A stretch of 64,000 nt of DNA, taken from assembly GCA_023420415.1 (NCBI GenBank), contig JAEZWF010000012.1, positions 124,001-188,000 of the forward strand. The letters are read 5' to 3'. The notes beneath the pieces are model-generated. The model did no database searches. It saw nothing but the letters and a program-made list of their open reading frames with translations, and was not told the DNA's origin. Position numbers and translations under genes: made by a program. How positions within the stretch are numbered: position 1 is the stretch's first letter; each line of letters opens with the position of its first letter. Positions 40,365 through 49,479 of this stretch are shown here, piece by piece. Source of the DNA: Actinomycetes bacterium (GTDB lineage: Bacteria > Actinomycetota > Actinomycetes > Actinomycetales > Dermatophilaceae).

Positions 40365-42493
40365 CGGCCGCGCACGAAGCCCTGGTCACCCGCGCCGTAG
40401 TAGATGCGCAGCTGGTTCGTGGCGTCGTCGCGGGCGATGAGGTCCGGCTTGGCATCCGGGGTGAAGTTGCCCGGCCCGACGATGGTGTCGAAGGCGTTCC
40501 AGCCCGCGCCCGCGTCGATCCGGCCGGTGTAACCGGTGCCGGGCGCGCCCGGGCCCGCGTAGATGTAGAGCCGCCCGTCGTTGCTGCGGCCCACGATGTC
40601 GTCCTTGCCGTCACCGGTGTAGTCCTGGCCGCCGACGATCTCGTTGATGGAGTACCAGCCGTAGCCCATGAGGTACCGGGGCAGGAAGCCGCCGCGGCCG
40701 TCGCCGGGGTAGACCCACTGCTTGCCGTCGTTGTCGTTGGCGACGATGTCGGGGAAGCCGTCGCCGGTGAGGTCACCCGCGGCGTCGATGTTGTCGAACA
40801 GCCGCCAGCCGCTGCCGATCTGGACCTTGCTCGTGTAGCCGGTGCGGCCCCGCGGGGGACCGGTGTAGAGGTAGAGGACACCGGTGCTGCGGTCGCGCCC
40901 GACGAGGTCGTCGTTGCCGTCGCCGTCCCAGTCGCCGACACCGAGGATGCGGTCCAGGGTGTTCCAGCCGTGACCCCACGAGGCGCCGGACGTGAGGAGC
41001 CCGGTGGAGCGGTTGGAGTAGTACATGCGCAGCTCACCATCGGTCTGCACGGCCGCGATGTCGGGGCTGCCGTCCTTGTTCACGTCGCCGGCGGCCTCGA
41101 GCATGGTGAACCGCGGGAACGGGCTCATTCGCGAGATGACCTTCGAGCGGATCGAGCCGAGCTGGGCGTAGAGCGCGTTGCCGGGGCACTCGGTGGAGTA
41201 GACGTCGCGGTGACCCGAAATGGCCTGGTTTCCCTTGGCGTCGTAGTACGCCGGGCGGCGCGGGTCGACGCCGTGGATGGCGAACTTCCAGGCGAACAGC
41301 TGGGTGTATGCCGTGATGACGGTCGAGGGCGCCGAGACCGTGTCGAACGTGCCCAGCGTCGCCATGGCGAACCCGACCGAGTTGTAGCCGGCCGTGTGCG
41401 CGCCGATGACGGCCCGGTCGACACCGCCGGCGCGGCCCTCCCAGATGCGGCCGAACCGGTCGACGATGAAGTTGTAGCCGATGTCGTCCCAGCCGCGGCT
41501 GTCGACGTGGAAGGCGTAGATCGACCGGATCAGCCCCGGCACCTGCGCCTCGGTGTAGTTGTTGCTGTTGACCGTGTGGTGGACGAAGGCGCCCTTGACC
41601 GTGCCGTAGCCGGGCGCGCCCTTGACCTTCGACTCGTCGGCGCCCCAGGCCGCGCGCGAACGGATCGTCGGCTTGGGGGAGGACGACAGGCTCACGTATG
41701 CCGCGGGGGCGGCCGCGAGCTGCGCCTCGCCGGTCGCAGTGGGCGTGGCAGTGGTGGGCGCGGTGGCGGTGGTGGGCGAGGTGGCGGGGGCGGTGGTGGT
41801 GGCCGCGAGCTGGACGGGGTTCGCGTCGGCGGGTGAGGTGCCGGGGTCGACGAGGTCGATCCGCAGGTCGGTGGGCGCCGTGCCGCCGCGGGTGTCGACC
41901 CGCACCTGGACACCGTCGGAGGGCGCGGACAGCAGGGGGCTGGTGCCGCCGCGGGTGCCCTTGGCCTCGGCGCTGCCGGGGTCCGGGGCGTGCTCGCCGG
42001 ACTCGTTGGCGAGGGCGAACCACGGCGTCCACCGGCCGTTGCTGCGGGTGCGGGCGTAGGCGATGAGGTCGTCCTCGGCCACCGCGCCCTTCCAGGTGAC
42101 GGCAGCCAGCGAGAAGGACTTGGTGGACAGCTGCGGGGTGCGGGCCGCGGTCCGCAGGCTGCGCTCACGACTGGGTGCAGTGACGCTCGCGCCGGGGTCT
42201 GCGTCGGGGGCCGGTGCGGCCGATCGCGACTGGGGCGCAGACGCAGTGCCCGACGCAGTGCCAGACTCAGTGCCCGGAGCAATGCCCGGCGTCGCGGCCG
42301 AGTCGGGGCCGGTCAGCGGCAGGGTGCGCAGGGTGGTCGGCACGGGGCGCGCGGCGCTCAGGGCCGCCGCGCCAGTGGCGTCGGTCGCGCGCGGGCGGGT
42401 GTCGCTCGGGACCACGAGCGCGGCGGCGAGGACAGCGGTCACGGCGAGCGCTGAGTGGAGGGTGCGGGCAACGGGGGAGGTCCGAGCAGGCAT
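40343..42493 (-). CDS. Secreted N-acetylmuramoyl-L-alanine amidase (PGRP domain) with FG-GAP repeats
   Basis: This is a 716-residue protein: a Sec signal peptide (residues 1 to about 32), a long Ala/Thr/Pro-rich region, then a PGRP/Amidase_2 domain (about 275-450). The zinc ligands are visible in FVHHTVNSN, GHRDVYSTECPG (His and Cys), and the Tyr/Arg pair in IGYNFIVDRFGRIWEGR. The C-terminal 250 residues hold five FG-GAP-like units (GDWDGDGNDDLVGR then LYLYTGPP). It cleaves the lactyl-Ala bond of peptidoglycan. The repeat module probably binds wall polymer. It converges on the exporter operon and diverges from the SpoIID gene. The ATG at 42493 has GGAAACC upstream. Confidence 0.9.
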   Translation of the reverse strand: MPARTSPVARTLHSALAVTAVLAAALVVPSDTRPRATDATGAAALSAARPVPTTLRTLPLTGPDSAATPGIAPGTESGTASGTASAPQSRSAAPAPDADPGASVTAPSRERSLRTAARTPQLSTKSFSLAAVTWKGAVAEDDLIAYARTRSNGRWTPWFALANESGEHAPDPGSAEAKGTRGGTSPLLSAPSDGVQVRVDTRGGTAPTDLRIDLVDPGTSPADANPVQLAATTTAPATSPTTATAPTTATPTATGEAQLAAAPAAYVSLSSSPKPTIRSRAAWGADESKVKGAPGYGTVKGAFVHHTVNSNNYTEAQVPGLIRSIYAFHVDSRGWDDIGYNFIVDRFGRIWEGRAGGVDRAVIGAHTAGYNSVGFAMATLGTFDTVSAPSTVITAYTQLFAWKFAIHGVDPRRPAYYDAKGNQAISGHRDVYSTECPGNALYAQLGSIRSKVISRMSPFPRFTMLEAAGDVNKDGSPDIAAVQTDGELRMYYSNRSTGLLTSGASWGHGWNTLDRILGVGDWDGDGNDDLVGRDRSTGVLYLYTGPPRGRTGYTSKVQIGSGWRLFDNIDAAGDLTGDGFPDIVANDNDGKQWVYPGDGRGGFLPRYLMGYGWYSINEIVGGQDYTGDGKDDIVGRSNDGRLYIYAGPGAPGTGYTGRIDAGAGWNAFDTIVGPGNFTPDAKPDLIARDDATNQLRIYYGAGDQGFVRGRVINSGW

Positions 42494-42678
42494 GTGGTTT
42501 CCGAGACTGTTGGGGCCAGTGTGACGCTGTTCACCTTACGACGGATTTGCGGTCGTTCCTGACCGTTTCCCCCCGTTCACCCTTCACCGCCTGCGCTGAG
42601 CGCCTAGCATCGATTCACCCCCCGACCGGTCCGTCGCACGTCAGCGTGCTCGGGACCCCGCCCTGCCCGGAGCAGTCC
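42494..42678. promoter_or_regulatory. Divergent region between two wall-active secreted proteins
   Basis: This 185-bp gap holds CGGTC-GTTCCT-GACCG (near 42552-42567), three GTTCACC/ATTCACC heptamers (near 42528, 42574 and 42613) and TAGCAT (42604-42609), a possible -10 for the SpoIID gene. The repeated heptamer and the dyad could be sites for a cell-wall stress regulator; I cannot name one. Confidence 0.35.
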
Positions 42679-44754
42679 ATGCCTTCATCCCACCCGTCGT
42701 TCACCCGTCGTTCCCGGAGGTTTCTCGCCGCGGTGACCGCGGCCGCAGCCGTGGCGAGCGGTCTCGGGGTCGGTGTGGCCGGCTCCGCCGCCGCGGTCGA
42801 GAGCTACGGGCGCCCGGCCGGCAGCACCATCACCCTCGCCGGCCACGGATGGGGGCACGGTCACGGCATGTCCCAGTGGGGCGCCTACGGCGCGGCCACC
42901 CAGGGGCTCACCTGGCGCCAGATCCTCGCGTTCTACTACCCGGGCACGACCCTGGGCAGCTACGGCAACCCGACGATGCGCGTGCAGCTGCGTGCCCTCG
43001 GCACGACCGACACCGAGGCGGTGCAGCGCACCGGCCTCACCGTCACCGACGGCATACGCACCATCGTCCTGCCCGCCAAGAGCGGGACGACCACCATCGC
43101 CGCCTGGCGGGTGGCGGTGTCCGGAGGAGCGTTCGTGCTCCAGTGGCGGTCCGCAGGCTCGGGCTGGACGACCGACAACGCCTTCAAGGGCTCGACCCGC
43201 CCGCTGACCTTCGCGATGGACCCGACGGTGCCGGGCTCCTTTGCGTTGCTGCGCATGGTGATGCCGTCGGGGTCGTGGCGTGACTACCGCGGCACCCTCA
43301 CCGCCAACCTCTCGGGCGGGGCGATCACGACGGTCAACCGGGTGCCGATGGACGAGTACCTGCGCAGCGTGGTGCCCAGTGAGATGCCGGCGTCGTGGGC
43401 GGCCGACGCCCTGTCCGCGCAGGCCGTCGCCGCGCGGTCGTATGCCGCGTTCGACAAGGCGTCGAAGAGCTCGACCGCGCTCTACGACACGTGTGACACG
43501 ACGGCCTGCCAGATGTACTCGGGGGTGGCGGACTACTCGACGTCGGGCACCCGCACCGCGTCGCACGAGTATGCCGCGTCGACGGCCGCCATCACCGCGA
43601 CCCAGGGCGCGCTCGTCACCTATGGGGGCAAGCCGGCGTTCACCCAGTTCAGCGCGTCCAACGGCGGGTGGATGGCGGCGGGTGGACAGCCCTACCTCGT
43701 GGCCAAGGCCGACCCCTACGACGGGGTCCACCCGTCCAGCGCCCACGACTGGACCGCGAGCATCAGCGTCTCCGGCCTGCAGTCGCTGGCGTCGGGCACC
43801 GGCACCTTCCGGCGGCTCGAGCTCACCTCGCGCGACGGTCGCGGGGACTGGGGCGGTCGGGCCACCAAGGTCACCATCGTCGGCAGCACCGGCTCGCGAA
43901 CCGTGACCGGTGAGACCTTCCGGTCCTACTTCGGGCTCAGGTCGGAGTGGTTCGTGCCGACGAGTGCCGCGGCCGTCTCGAGCCCTGCCTTCCCGCGCGA
44001 CCTGACCGACGACGGCGACGCCGACCTGGCCGCGGTCAACGGTTCCGGACAGCTCCTGGTCTTCAAGGGCAACGGCGCTTCGGGGTTCGCCAGCCCGCTC
44101 GTCGCCGGCGGCGGCTGGCAGACCCTCACCATGGTCCGGTCGGTGGGCCCGTTCGACGCCGACAACCGCGGTGACGTCGTCGGACGCCGGGCCGATGGCT
44201 CGCTCTGGCTCTACCCCGGCAGCAGCACCGGACAGCTGCGCCAGGCCGCCAAGCCACTTGGTGGCGGCTGGAACTCGATGGACACGATCCTGGCGCCCGG
44301 TGACTGGGACGGCGACCGCCACCCCGACCTGATGGCCCGCGAGACCGCGACGGGCTACCTCTGGCTCTACCGCGGGGACGGCGCCGGGAACATCGTCGAG
44401 CGTCGGCGCATCGGCACCGGGTGGGGCTCGATGCGGCAGGTCTTCGGCACCGGCGACTTCACCGGTGACGGCATACCGGACGTCCTCGCACTCACCTCCA
44501 CCAACGCCCTGTACGTCTACCCGGGCGACGGCAAGGGTGGCTGGCTCGCCCGCCGGCTCGTGACCTCCGGGTGGGGCGCCTTCGACGTGCTGGTCGGACC
44601 CGGCGACGTGTCGGGCGATGGCCGCGGCGACGTGGTCGCGCGGCGCGCCTCCGACGGGGCGATGGTCCTCTACCGGGGCACCGGCACCGGCGGCCTCGTG
44701 CGTGGGGCGACCGTCCGCACCGGCTGGGGCGCCTACCCGACCGTCCTGCCGTAG
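42679..44754 (+). CDS. SpoIID/LytB-domain secreted protein with FG-GAP repeats
   Basis: This is a 691-residue protein. A signal peptide (residues 1 to about 38) is followed by HGWGHGHGMSQWGAYGAA (about 56-73), a motif that opens SpoIID/LytB proteins. The core is VPMDEYLRSVVPSEMP and ALSAQAVAARSYA (about 222-256), with the Glu proposed as catalytic acid in the lytic transglycosylase SpoIID. From about residue 435, FG-GAP-like units (GDWDGDRHPDLMAR, LWLYRGDGAGN) match those of the divergent amidase and of the 571-2721 protein. It probably trims peptidoglycan glycan strands. I chose the ATG at 42679 because it precedes the signal peptide and follows GGAG. Confidence 0.88.
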   Translation: MPSSHPSFTRRSRRFLAAVTAAAAVASGLGVGVAGSAAAVESYGRPAGSTITLAGHGWGHGHGMSQWGAYGAATQGLTWRQILAFYYPGTTLGSYGNPTMRVQLRALGTTDTEAVQRTGLTVTDGIRTIVLPAKSGTTTIAAWRVAVSGGAFVLQWRSAGSGWTTDNAFKGSTRPLTFAMDPTVPGSFALLRMVMPSGSWRDYRGTLTANLSGGAITTVNRVPMDEYLRSVVPSEMPASWAADALSAQAVAARSYAAFDKASKSSTALYDTCDTTACQMYSGVADYSTSGTRTASHEYAASTAAITATQGALVTYGGKPAFTQFSASNGGWMAAGGQPYLVAKADPYDGVHPSSAHDWTASISVSGLQSLASGTGTFRRLELTSRDGRGDWGGRATKVTIVGSTGSRTVTGETFRSYFGLRSEWFVPTSAAAVSSPAFPRDLTDDGDADLAAVNGSGQLLVFKGNGASGFASPLVAGGGWQTLTMVRSVGPFDADNRGDVVGRRADGSLWLYPGSSTGQLRQAAKPLGGGWNSMDTILAPGDWDGDRHPDLMARETATGYLWLYRGDGAGNIVERRRIGTGWGSMRQVFGTGDFTGDGIPDVLALTSTNALYVYPGDGKGGWLARRLVTSGWGAFDVLVGPGDVSGDGRGDVVARRASDGAMVLYRGTGTGGLVRGATVRTGWGAYPTVLP

Positions 44755-44891
44755 GGACTTGTCTGGGGGTGTCTGGGGGCGGCCGGGGCCGTCAGGGCGT
44801 GGTCGGCCCACCGCTACAGTGTCCGGTGGCCGACGCGCAGGTCCGCTCCGGGACCGCGGCCGGCCCACCACGCCAGACAAGGAGCCACTGC

Positions 44892-45980
44892 ATGCCCGAG
44901 TTCATCCCACCCGCCAAGCCGATCATCGGTGACGAGGAGCGCGCCGCGGTCGACCGCGTGATGCGTTCGGGGATGCTGGCCCAGGGCCCGGAGGTCAAGG
45001 CGTTCGAGGAGGAGTTCGCCGAGCACTTCGGTCTCGGGCGTGCCTGCGTGGCGGTCAACTCCGGCACCTCCGGCCTGCACCTGGGGCTGCTGTCCAGCGG
45101 GGTGAAGGCCGGCGACGAGGTCATCGTCCCGTCGTTCACGTTCGCGGCCACCGCCAACTCGGTCGCCCTCACCGGTGCCACCCCGGTCTTCGCCGACATC
45201 GACCCCGACAGCTTCTGCCTCGACCCGGCGTCGGTGGAGGCGGCCGTCACCGAGCGAACCGTCGGCATCATGCCGGTGCACCTCTACGGCCACCCGGCCG
45301 ACATGACCGCGTTGAAGGAGGTCGCCGACCGGCACGGGCTCCAGCTGTTCGAGGACGCGGCCCAGGCGCACGGTGCGTCGCTGCACGGCACCCCCGTCGG
45401 CGCCTTCGGCACCTTTGCGATGTTCTCCCTCTACCCGACCAAGAACATGACGTCCGGTGAGGGCGGCATGGTCTCGGTCTCCGGCCCGGAGGTCGAGCGG
45501 CTCCTGCGCCTCTACCGCAACCAGGGCATGGAGCGGCAGTACGAGAACGAGGTCGTCGGCTTCAACAACCGCATGACCGACATCCACGCGGCCATCGGTC
45601 GGGTCCAGCTCACCAAGGTCGACGCGTGGACCGCCAAGCGCCAGGAGAACGCCGCGTTCCTCAGCGCCAACCTCGACGGTGTCACGCCGCCACCGGTCGC
45701 CGACGGCGCCGTGCACGTCTACCACCAGTACACCGTCCGCGTGCCCGAGGACCGCGACGGCCTGGCCAAGGCGCTGCGCGAGGAGTACCAGGTGGGCTCC
45801 GGCATGTTCTACCCCATCCCGAACCACCAGCTGGCGCCGTTCCAAGTCGACGTCGAGCTGCCGCAGACCGCCAGTGCCGCGGCCGAGTGCCTGTCCCTGC
45901 CGGTGCACCCGTCGCTGAGCCAGGAGGACCTCGAGCGCATCGTGTCCGCGGTCAACGCACTCTCGCGCGCGGGCGCCTGA
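44892..45980 (+). CDS. DegT/DnrJ/EryC1/StrS-family aminotransferase, second copy
   Basis: This is a 362-residue PLP enzyme. FSLYPTKNMTSGEGGMVS contains the catalytic Lys, NSGTSGLHLGL is the phosphate cradle and FEDAAQAHGA the PLP-ring contact. It resembles WbpE/PglE-type enzymes that aminate C3 or C4 of UDP-sugars. It stands alone with an AAGGAG ribosome site and a TACAGT (44815-44820) promoter candidate, so it is not in the sugar operon at 20 kb but may feed the same polymer. Either this or the first DegT enzyme could partner the Gfo/Idh dehydrogenase. The stop codon lies in the stem of a terminator shared with the CoA-transferase genes. Confidence 0.89.
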   Translation: MPEFIPPAKPIIGDEERAAVDRVMRSGMLAQGPEVKAFEEEFAEHFGLGRACVAVNSGTSGLHLGLLSSGVKAGDEVIVPSFTFAATANSVALTGATPVFADIDPDSFCLDPASVEAAVTERTVGIMPVHLYGHPADMTALKEVADRHGLQLFEDAAQAHGASLHGTPVGAFGTFAMFSLYPTKNMTSGEGGMVSVSGPEVERLLRLYRNQGMERQYENEVVGFNNRMTDIHAAIGRVQLTKVDAWTAKRQENAAFLSANLDGVTPPPVADGAVHVYHQYTVRVPEDRDGLAKALREEYQVGSGMFYPIPNHQLAPFQVDVELPQTASAAAECLSLPVHPSLSQEDLERIVSAVNALSRAGA

Positions 45981-46029
45981 CGCCAGCCCCCAGGCCGAAC
46001 GCCCCGACCGAACGCCCCGGCCGGCGTCA
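45978..46029. terminator. Bidirectional stem-loop that contains both stop codons
   Basis: TGACGCCAGCC at 45978-45988 pairs with GGCCGGCGTCA at 46019-46029 with one mismatch. The stem includes the TGA of the aminotransferase and the complementary TGA of the CoA-transferase B gene, so the hairpin separates two convergent transcripts economically. Confidence 0.5.
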
Positions 46030-46665
46030 GGTCAGGTCGACGGTGAACTCGGGCTCGGTGCGCTCGCGCACCTCGTCCTGCGTGACGCCCTCGGCCAGCT
46101 CGCGCAGCACCAGGCCGTCGTCGGTCACGTCGAAGACGCACAGGTCGGTGATGATCCGCTGCACCACGCCGCGCCCGGTGTAGGGCAGCGAGCACTCGTT
46201 GACGATCTTGTAGGACCCGTCCTTGGCGTTGTGCTCCATCAGGACGATGACCTTCTTGGCGCCGTGGACGAGGTCCATCGCGCCGCCCATGCCCTTGACC
46301 ATCTTGCCGGGGATCATCCAGTTGGCGATGTCGCCCTTGGCCGAGACCTGCATGGCGCCGAGGATCGCGGCGTCGACCTTGCCGCCGCGGATCATGCCGA
46401 AGCTCGTGGACGAGTCGAAGAACGACGCACCACGGCGCAGCGTGACGGTCTCCTTGCCGGCGTTGATGAGGTCCGGGTCCTCTTCACCGTCGACGGGATA
46501 GGCGCCGACCCCGAGGATGCCGTTCTCGGACTGCAGCACGATCTCGACGTCGTCGGGCACGTAGTTGGGGACCAGCGTCGGGAGGCCGATGCCGAGGTTG
46601 ACGTACGAGCCGTCGGACAGCTCCTCGGCGGCGCGGGCGGCCATCTGCTCACGGGTCAGTGCCAT
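46027..46665 (-). CDS. scoB: 3-oxoacid (succinyl-CoA:3-ketoacid) CoA-transferase subunit B
   Basis: This is a 212-residue protein. SYVNLGIGLPTLVPNYV and LQSENGILGVG carry the family core; the Glu of SENG forms the acyl-glutamyl intermediate. GGKVDAAILGAMQVS and GKMVKGMGGAMDLV follow. With subunit A it moves CoA from succinyl-CoA (or another acyl-CoA) to acetoacetate or a related 3-oxoacid, as in ketone-body or aromatic catabolism. The ATG at 46665 has GAAGGAGG and lies 1 nt beyond the stop of subunit A, so the pair is tightly coupled. The exact substrate is not resolvable. Confidence 0.92.
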   Translation of the reverse strand: MALTREQMAARAAEELSDGSYVNLGIGLPTLVPNYVPDDVEIVLQSENGILGVGAYPVDGEEDPDLINAGKETVTLRRGASFFDSSTSFGMIRGGKVDAAILGAMQVSAKGDIANWMIPGKMVKGMGGAMDLVHGAKKVIVLMEHNAKDGSYKIVNECSLPYTGRGVVQRIITDLCVFDVTDDGLVLRELAEGVTQDEVRERTEPEFTVDLT

Positions 46666-46666
46666 C

Positions 46667-47479
46667 TCAGGCCTCCTTCGTGGTGGTCGCCTCGGCGTCA
46701 CTGGCGCCGGGTCGCGGGCGGACGGTCCGGCGTTCGATCCGCTTGTCTGCCGCCTGCTCGGGGGTGAGGGGCAGCACCCGGTGCACGAAGATGCCGGGGA
46801 GGTGCACCTGGTCGGCGTCGATCTCGCCGGGCTCAACCAGCTCCTCGACCTCGGCGATCGTGACGCGACCGGCCATGGCGCACAACGGGTTGAAGTTGCG
46901 GGCCGACTCGTGGAAGACGAGGTTGCCGTGCCGGTCCCCCTTGAGGGCACGGACCAGCCCGAAGTCGGTGACGATGGCGCGCTCGAGGACGAACTCCTTG
47001 TCCTCGCCGTCGACCTCGAACGTCTTGGTCTCCTTGGGCGGCGACGCCTTCGCGACGGTGCCGTCCGCGGCATACAGCCAGGGGAGGCCGCCCTCGGCCA
47101 CCTGGGTGCCCGCACCGGTGACCGTGTAGAACGCCGGGATGCCCGAGCCGCCGGCGCGCAGCCGCTCGGCGAGCGTGCCCTGCGGCGTGAGCTCGACCTC
47201 GAGCTCACCGGAGAGGTACTGCCGCTCGAACTCCTTGTTCTCGCCGACGTAGGACGAGACCATGCGACGAATTCGCTTGTCCTTCAGCAGGATTCCCAGA
47301 CCCCAGTCGTCGACGCCGCAGTTGTTGCTGATCGCCTCGAGGTCCGTCACCCCCGCATCGTGGATCGCCGCGATGAGCACGCTCGGGATGCCACAGAGCC
47401 CGAAACCGCCCACCGACAGGGATGAGCCGTCGACGATCCCGTCGATGGCCTCGGCCGCGGAGGAGACGACTTTGTCCAT
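46667..47479 (-). CDS. scoA: 3-oxoacid CoA-transferase subunit A
   Basis: This is a 270-residue protein. GSSLSVGGFGLCGIPSVLI (CoA-binding Gly-rich loop), SNNCGVDDWGLGILL and YVGENKEFERQYLSGELEVELTPQGTLAERLR are typical of the A subunit. The last 25 residues are charged and divergent. The ATG at 47479 lies 7 nt from a minus-strand TAGGGT with no ribosome site, which suggests a leaderless mRNA. The 153-nt longer upstream frame has no conserved residues and is rejected. It forms an operon with subunit B, which begins 1-2 nt downstream. Confidence 0.92.
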   Translation of the reverse strand: MDKVVSSAAEAIDGIVDGSSLSVGGFGLCGIPSVLIAAIHDAGVTDLEAISNNCGVDDWGLGILLKDKRIRRMVSSYVGENKEFERQYLSGELEVELTPQGTLAERLRAGGSGIPAFYTVTGAGTQVAEGGLPWLYAADGTVAKASPPKETKTFEVDGEDKEFVLERAIVTDFGLVRALKGDRHGNLVFHESARNFNPLCAMAGRVTIAEVEELVEPGEIDADQVHLPGIFVHRVLPLTPEQAADKRIERRTVRPRPGASDAEATTTKEA

Positions 47480-47486
47480 GCCGTGG

Positions 47487-47492
47487 ACCCTA
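47487..47492 (-). promoter_or_regulatory. -10 box TAGGGT for leaderless CoA-transferase mRNA
   Basis: On the minus strand TAGGGT ends 7 nt before the ATG at 47479 and no ribosome site intervenes, matching the leaderless geometry of several other starts in this window. Confidence 0.5.
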
Positions 47493-47812
47493 TCTCCCGA
47501 CACCGCGTCACCGAGCGTGGCCCCCGGCCACGAGGACGGCGTATGCCGCGTGGCCGGGCCACACCCCGAGCCCACCCTTGCGTTCGGTCCGGTTCGCCTC
47601 AGCCGGTCGGAGGAGGCCGACGAGAACTCCATGGTTGTAGTTCACGCGAACCCCTTGTGATGCGTGTGAACCACTGGGACAAATGTCCTGCCTGTGCACA
47701 TCGTGACCTGTGGTGCGGACCTCTGGTGACGCCCGTGCAGCCGGCATCCCGCTCGTTCCCCCCGTCCTCGCCCCGACCCCGCGTGGGTCAGCCCGAACCA
47801 CCCGGAGTCCCC
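47493..47812. promoter_or_regulatory. 320-bp upstream region of the secreted PG-binding protein
   Basis: This gap contains GTATGCCGCGTGGC at 47541-47554 (a repeated word of this window). A dyad GTTCAC (47640-47645)...GTGAAC (47666-47671) and a perfect inverted repeat GGACA-AA-TGTCC (47677-47688) follow. These lie 125-170 bp before the GTG at 47813 and are the best operator candidates. I looked for a c-di-AMP riboswitch core, common before actinobacterial wall hydrolases, and did not find one. Confidence 0.4.
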
Positions 47813-49468
47813 GTGTCGCGTCTGCTTCGTGCTGTCGGCGTCCTCGCCATCCCCGCCGTCAGCCTGCCCCTCGGCATGTCCGCGGCGGAGGCCGTGACCG
47901 TGCCCAAGCCGCCGTCGAAGTCGCTCCCGTCGGCCCTCGACGTCGCCTCGCCCTACCAGGCGCAGACGACCTGCGACCCGGCCGCCAAGCCGGGTGCCGT
48001 GGCCTTCGCCGAGCTGATGAAGACGTACTACGCGAAGACGTCGCGGACGACCTACGGGATCTCACGCAACTGCAACAGCGGCGTGACCGAGCACTCCGAG
48101 GGCCGTGCGGTCGACTGGATGCTCAGTGCCTACAACCCCACCCAGAAGGCGATCGCCGACTCGGTGACGCAGTGGCTGTCCGCCCCTGACGCGCAGGGCC
48201 GGCCCGGGGCCATGGCCCGTCGCTTCGGGATCATGTACATCATCTGGAACCGCAAGATGTGGCGGGCCTACGACCCCGGTCGCGGCTGGGCTCCCTACAC
48301 GGGTTCGGTGCCGCACACCGACCACATCCACGTCTCGTTCTCGTGGGACGGCGCGATGAAGCGGACGTCGTGGTGGACGGGCCGGGCCCTCACCACCGTC
48401 GGCGGGCGCGGTGCCGCGACGTCGGTCCCGACGGCGCCCAGCGCGACGTACTCGATCCTCGTCCAGGGCGCCTCCGGCCCCGACGTGGTCCTGGCCCAGA
48501 GGGCGCTCGGCGTCCCCGCCGACGGCGTCTTCGGGCCCAAGACGTATGCCGCGCTGGTCGCATGGCAGCGCGCCCAGAAGCTGCCGGTGACCGGCAAGCT
48601 CGACGCAGCCACGTGGAACCGCATGCAGCAGCTGCGACTCGTGCCCACCCGGTCCGGGTCCGGAGGCTCGACCGCGGCGGGCAGCGTGAGCAAGCCGGCC
48701 ACCCCGAAGCCGCCGACCACCTCGACGCCCCCGACCAGCGCCAGCGTCCTCGCGCCGTACGCCAAGACCACGCTGCGCCGTGGTTCGACCGGCGCCGCCG
48801 TCATCGCCCTGCAGAAGGCCCTCGGCATCACCGCCGACGGGGCCTTCGGTCCCAAGACCGAGGCGGCAGTCAAGGCATTCCAGACGCGAAAGCACCTGCC
48901 CGCCAACGGGATCGTGAGCGCTGCGACCTGGCAGGCGCTGATGGGCAAGACCACCACCCCGCCCAAAACCGCCCCCAAGCCGGCCACGACGAAGCCCAAG
49001 CCGGCCACCACGACGCCGGCAGCGTCCACCACGACGCCCTACACGGCATACCTGCGCACCACGCTGCGCACCGGCTCGCGCGGTGAGGCGGTCAAGGTCC
49101 TGCAGCGCGCGTTGGGCGGTGTCGCGGTCGACGGCGCCTACGGCGCACGGACCGCTGCCGCCGTCTCGGCGTTCCAGAAGGCCAGCAAGCTGGGGGCCAC
49201 AGGCGTCGCCGACCCGGCCGTGTGGCGGGCGCTGGAGAACCGGGACTACCCCCTGCGCGCCTACTACGGCACGGTGCTGCGGTCCGGGTCCAAGGGCGCG
49301 GCGGTCGTCGCGCTCCAGAAGGCGCTGCGCATCACCGCCGACGGTGCGTTCGGGCCCAAGACCCAGACGGCGGTCAAGGCGCTGCAGAAGCGGGCCAAGA
49401 TCGCCCAGACCGGCACCGTGGCCGCCGTGACGTGGAAGGCCGTGGAGGCCGAGCTGCGTCGCCGCTAG
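47813..49468 (+). CDS. Secreted protein with four peptidoglycan-binding (PG_binding_1) repeats
   Basis: This is a 551-residue protein. The GTG at 47813 (CGGAG upstream) opens a signal peptide ending near AEA (about residue 26). Residues of about 45-190 form an ARB-07466/extensin-like domain with TEHSEGRAVDWML and HTDHIHVSFSWDG, whose His/Asp pattern resembles M15-type zinc peptidases. Four PG_binding_1 modules follow, at about 218-280, 315-380, 400-470 and 480-550. Each has a LQKALGITADGAFGPKT-like core, and Pro/Thr/Lys linkers separate the first three. It probably binds peptidoglycan and may cleave it; the metal-ligand set should be confirmed by structure comparison. The upstream in-frame ORF extension is rejected because it lies before the signal peptide. 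Confidence 0.86.
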   Translation: MSRLLRAVGVLAIPAVSLPLGMSAAEAVTVPKPPSKSLPSALDVASPYQAQTTCDPAAKPGAVAFAELMKTYYAKTSRTTYGISRNCNSGVTEHSEGRAVDWMLSAYNPTQKAIADSVTQWLSAPDAQGRPGAMARRFGIMYIIWNRKMWRAYDPGRGWAPYTGSVPHTDHIHVSFSWDGAMKRTSWWTGRALTTVGGRGAATSVPTAPSATYSILVQGASGPDVVLAQRALGVPADGVFGPKTYAALVAWQRAQKLPVTGKLDAATWNRMQQLRLVPTRSGSGGSTAAGSVSKPATPKPPTTSTPPTSASVLAPYAKTTLRRGSTGAAVIALQKALGITADGAFGPKTEAAVKAFQTRKHLPANGIVSAATWQALMGKTTTPPKTAPKPATTKPKPATTTPAASTTTPYTAYLRTTLRTGSRGEAVKVLQRALGGVAVDGAYGARTAAAVSAFQKASKLGATGVADPAVWRALENRDYPLRAYYGTVLRSGSKGAAVVALQKALRITADGAFGPKTQTAVKALQKRAKIAQTGTVAAVTWKAVEAELRRR

Positions 49469-49479
49469 GCGCACAGTCC

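Noticed and set aside
47493..47812. c-di-AMP (ydaO) riboswitch before the PG-binding protein gene
   Set aside because: I could not find the conserved core or the paired junctions; only simple inverted repeats are present.
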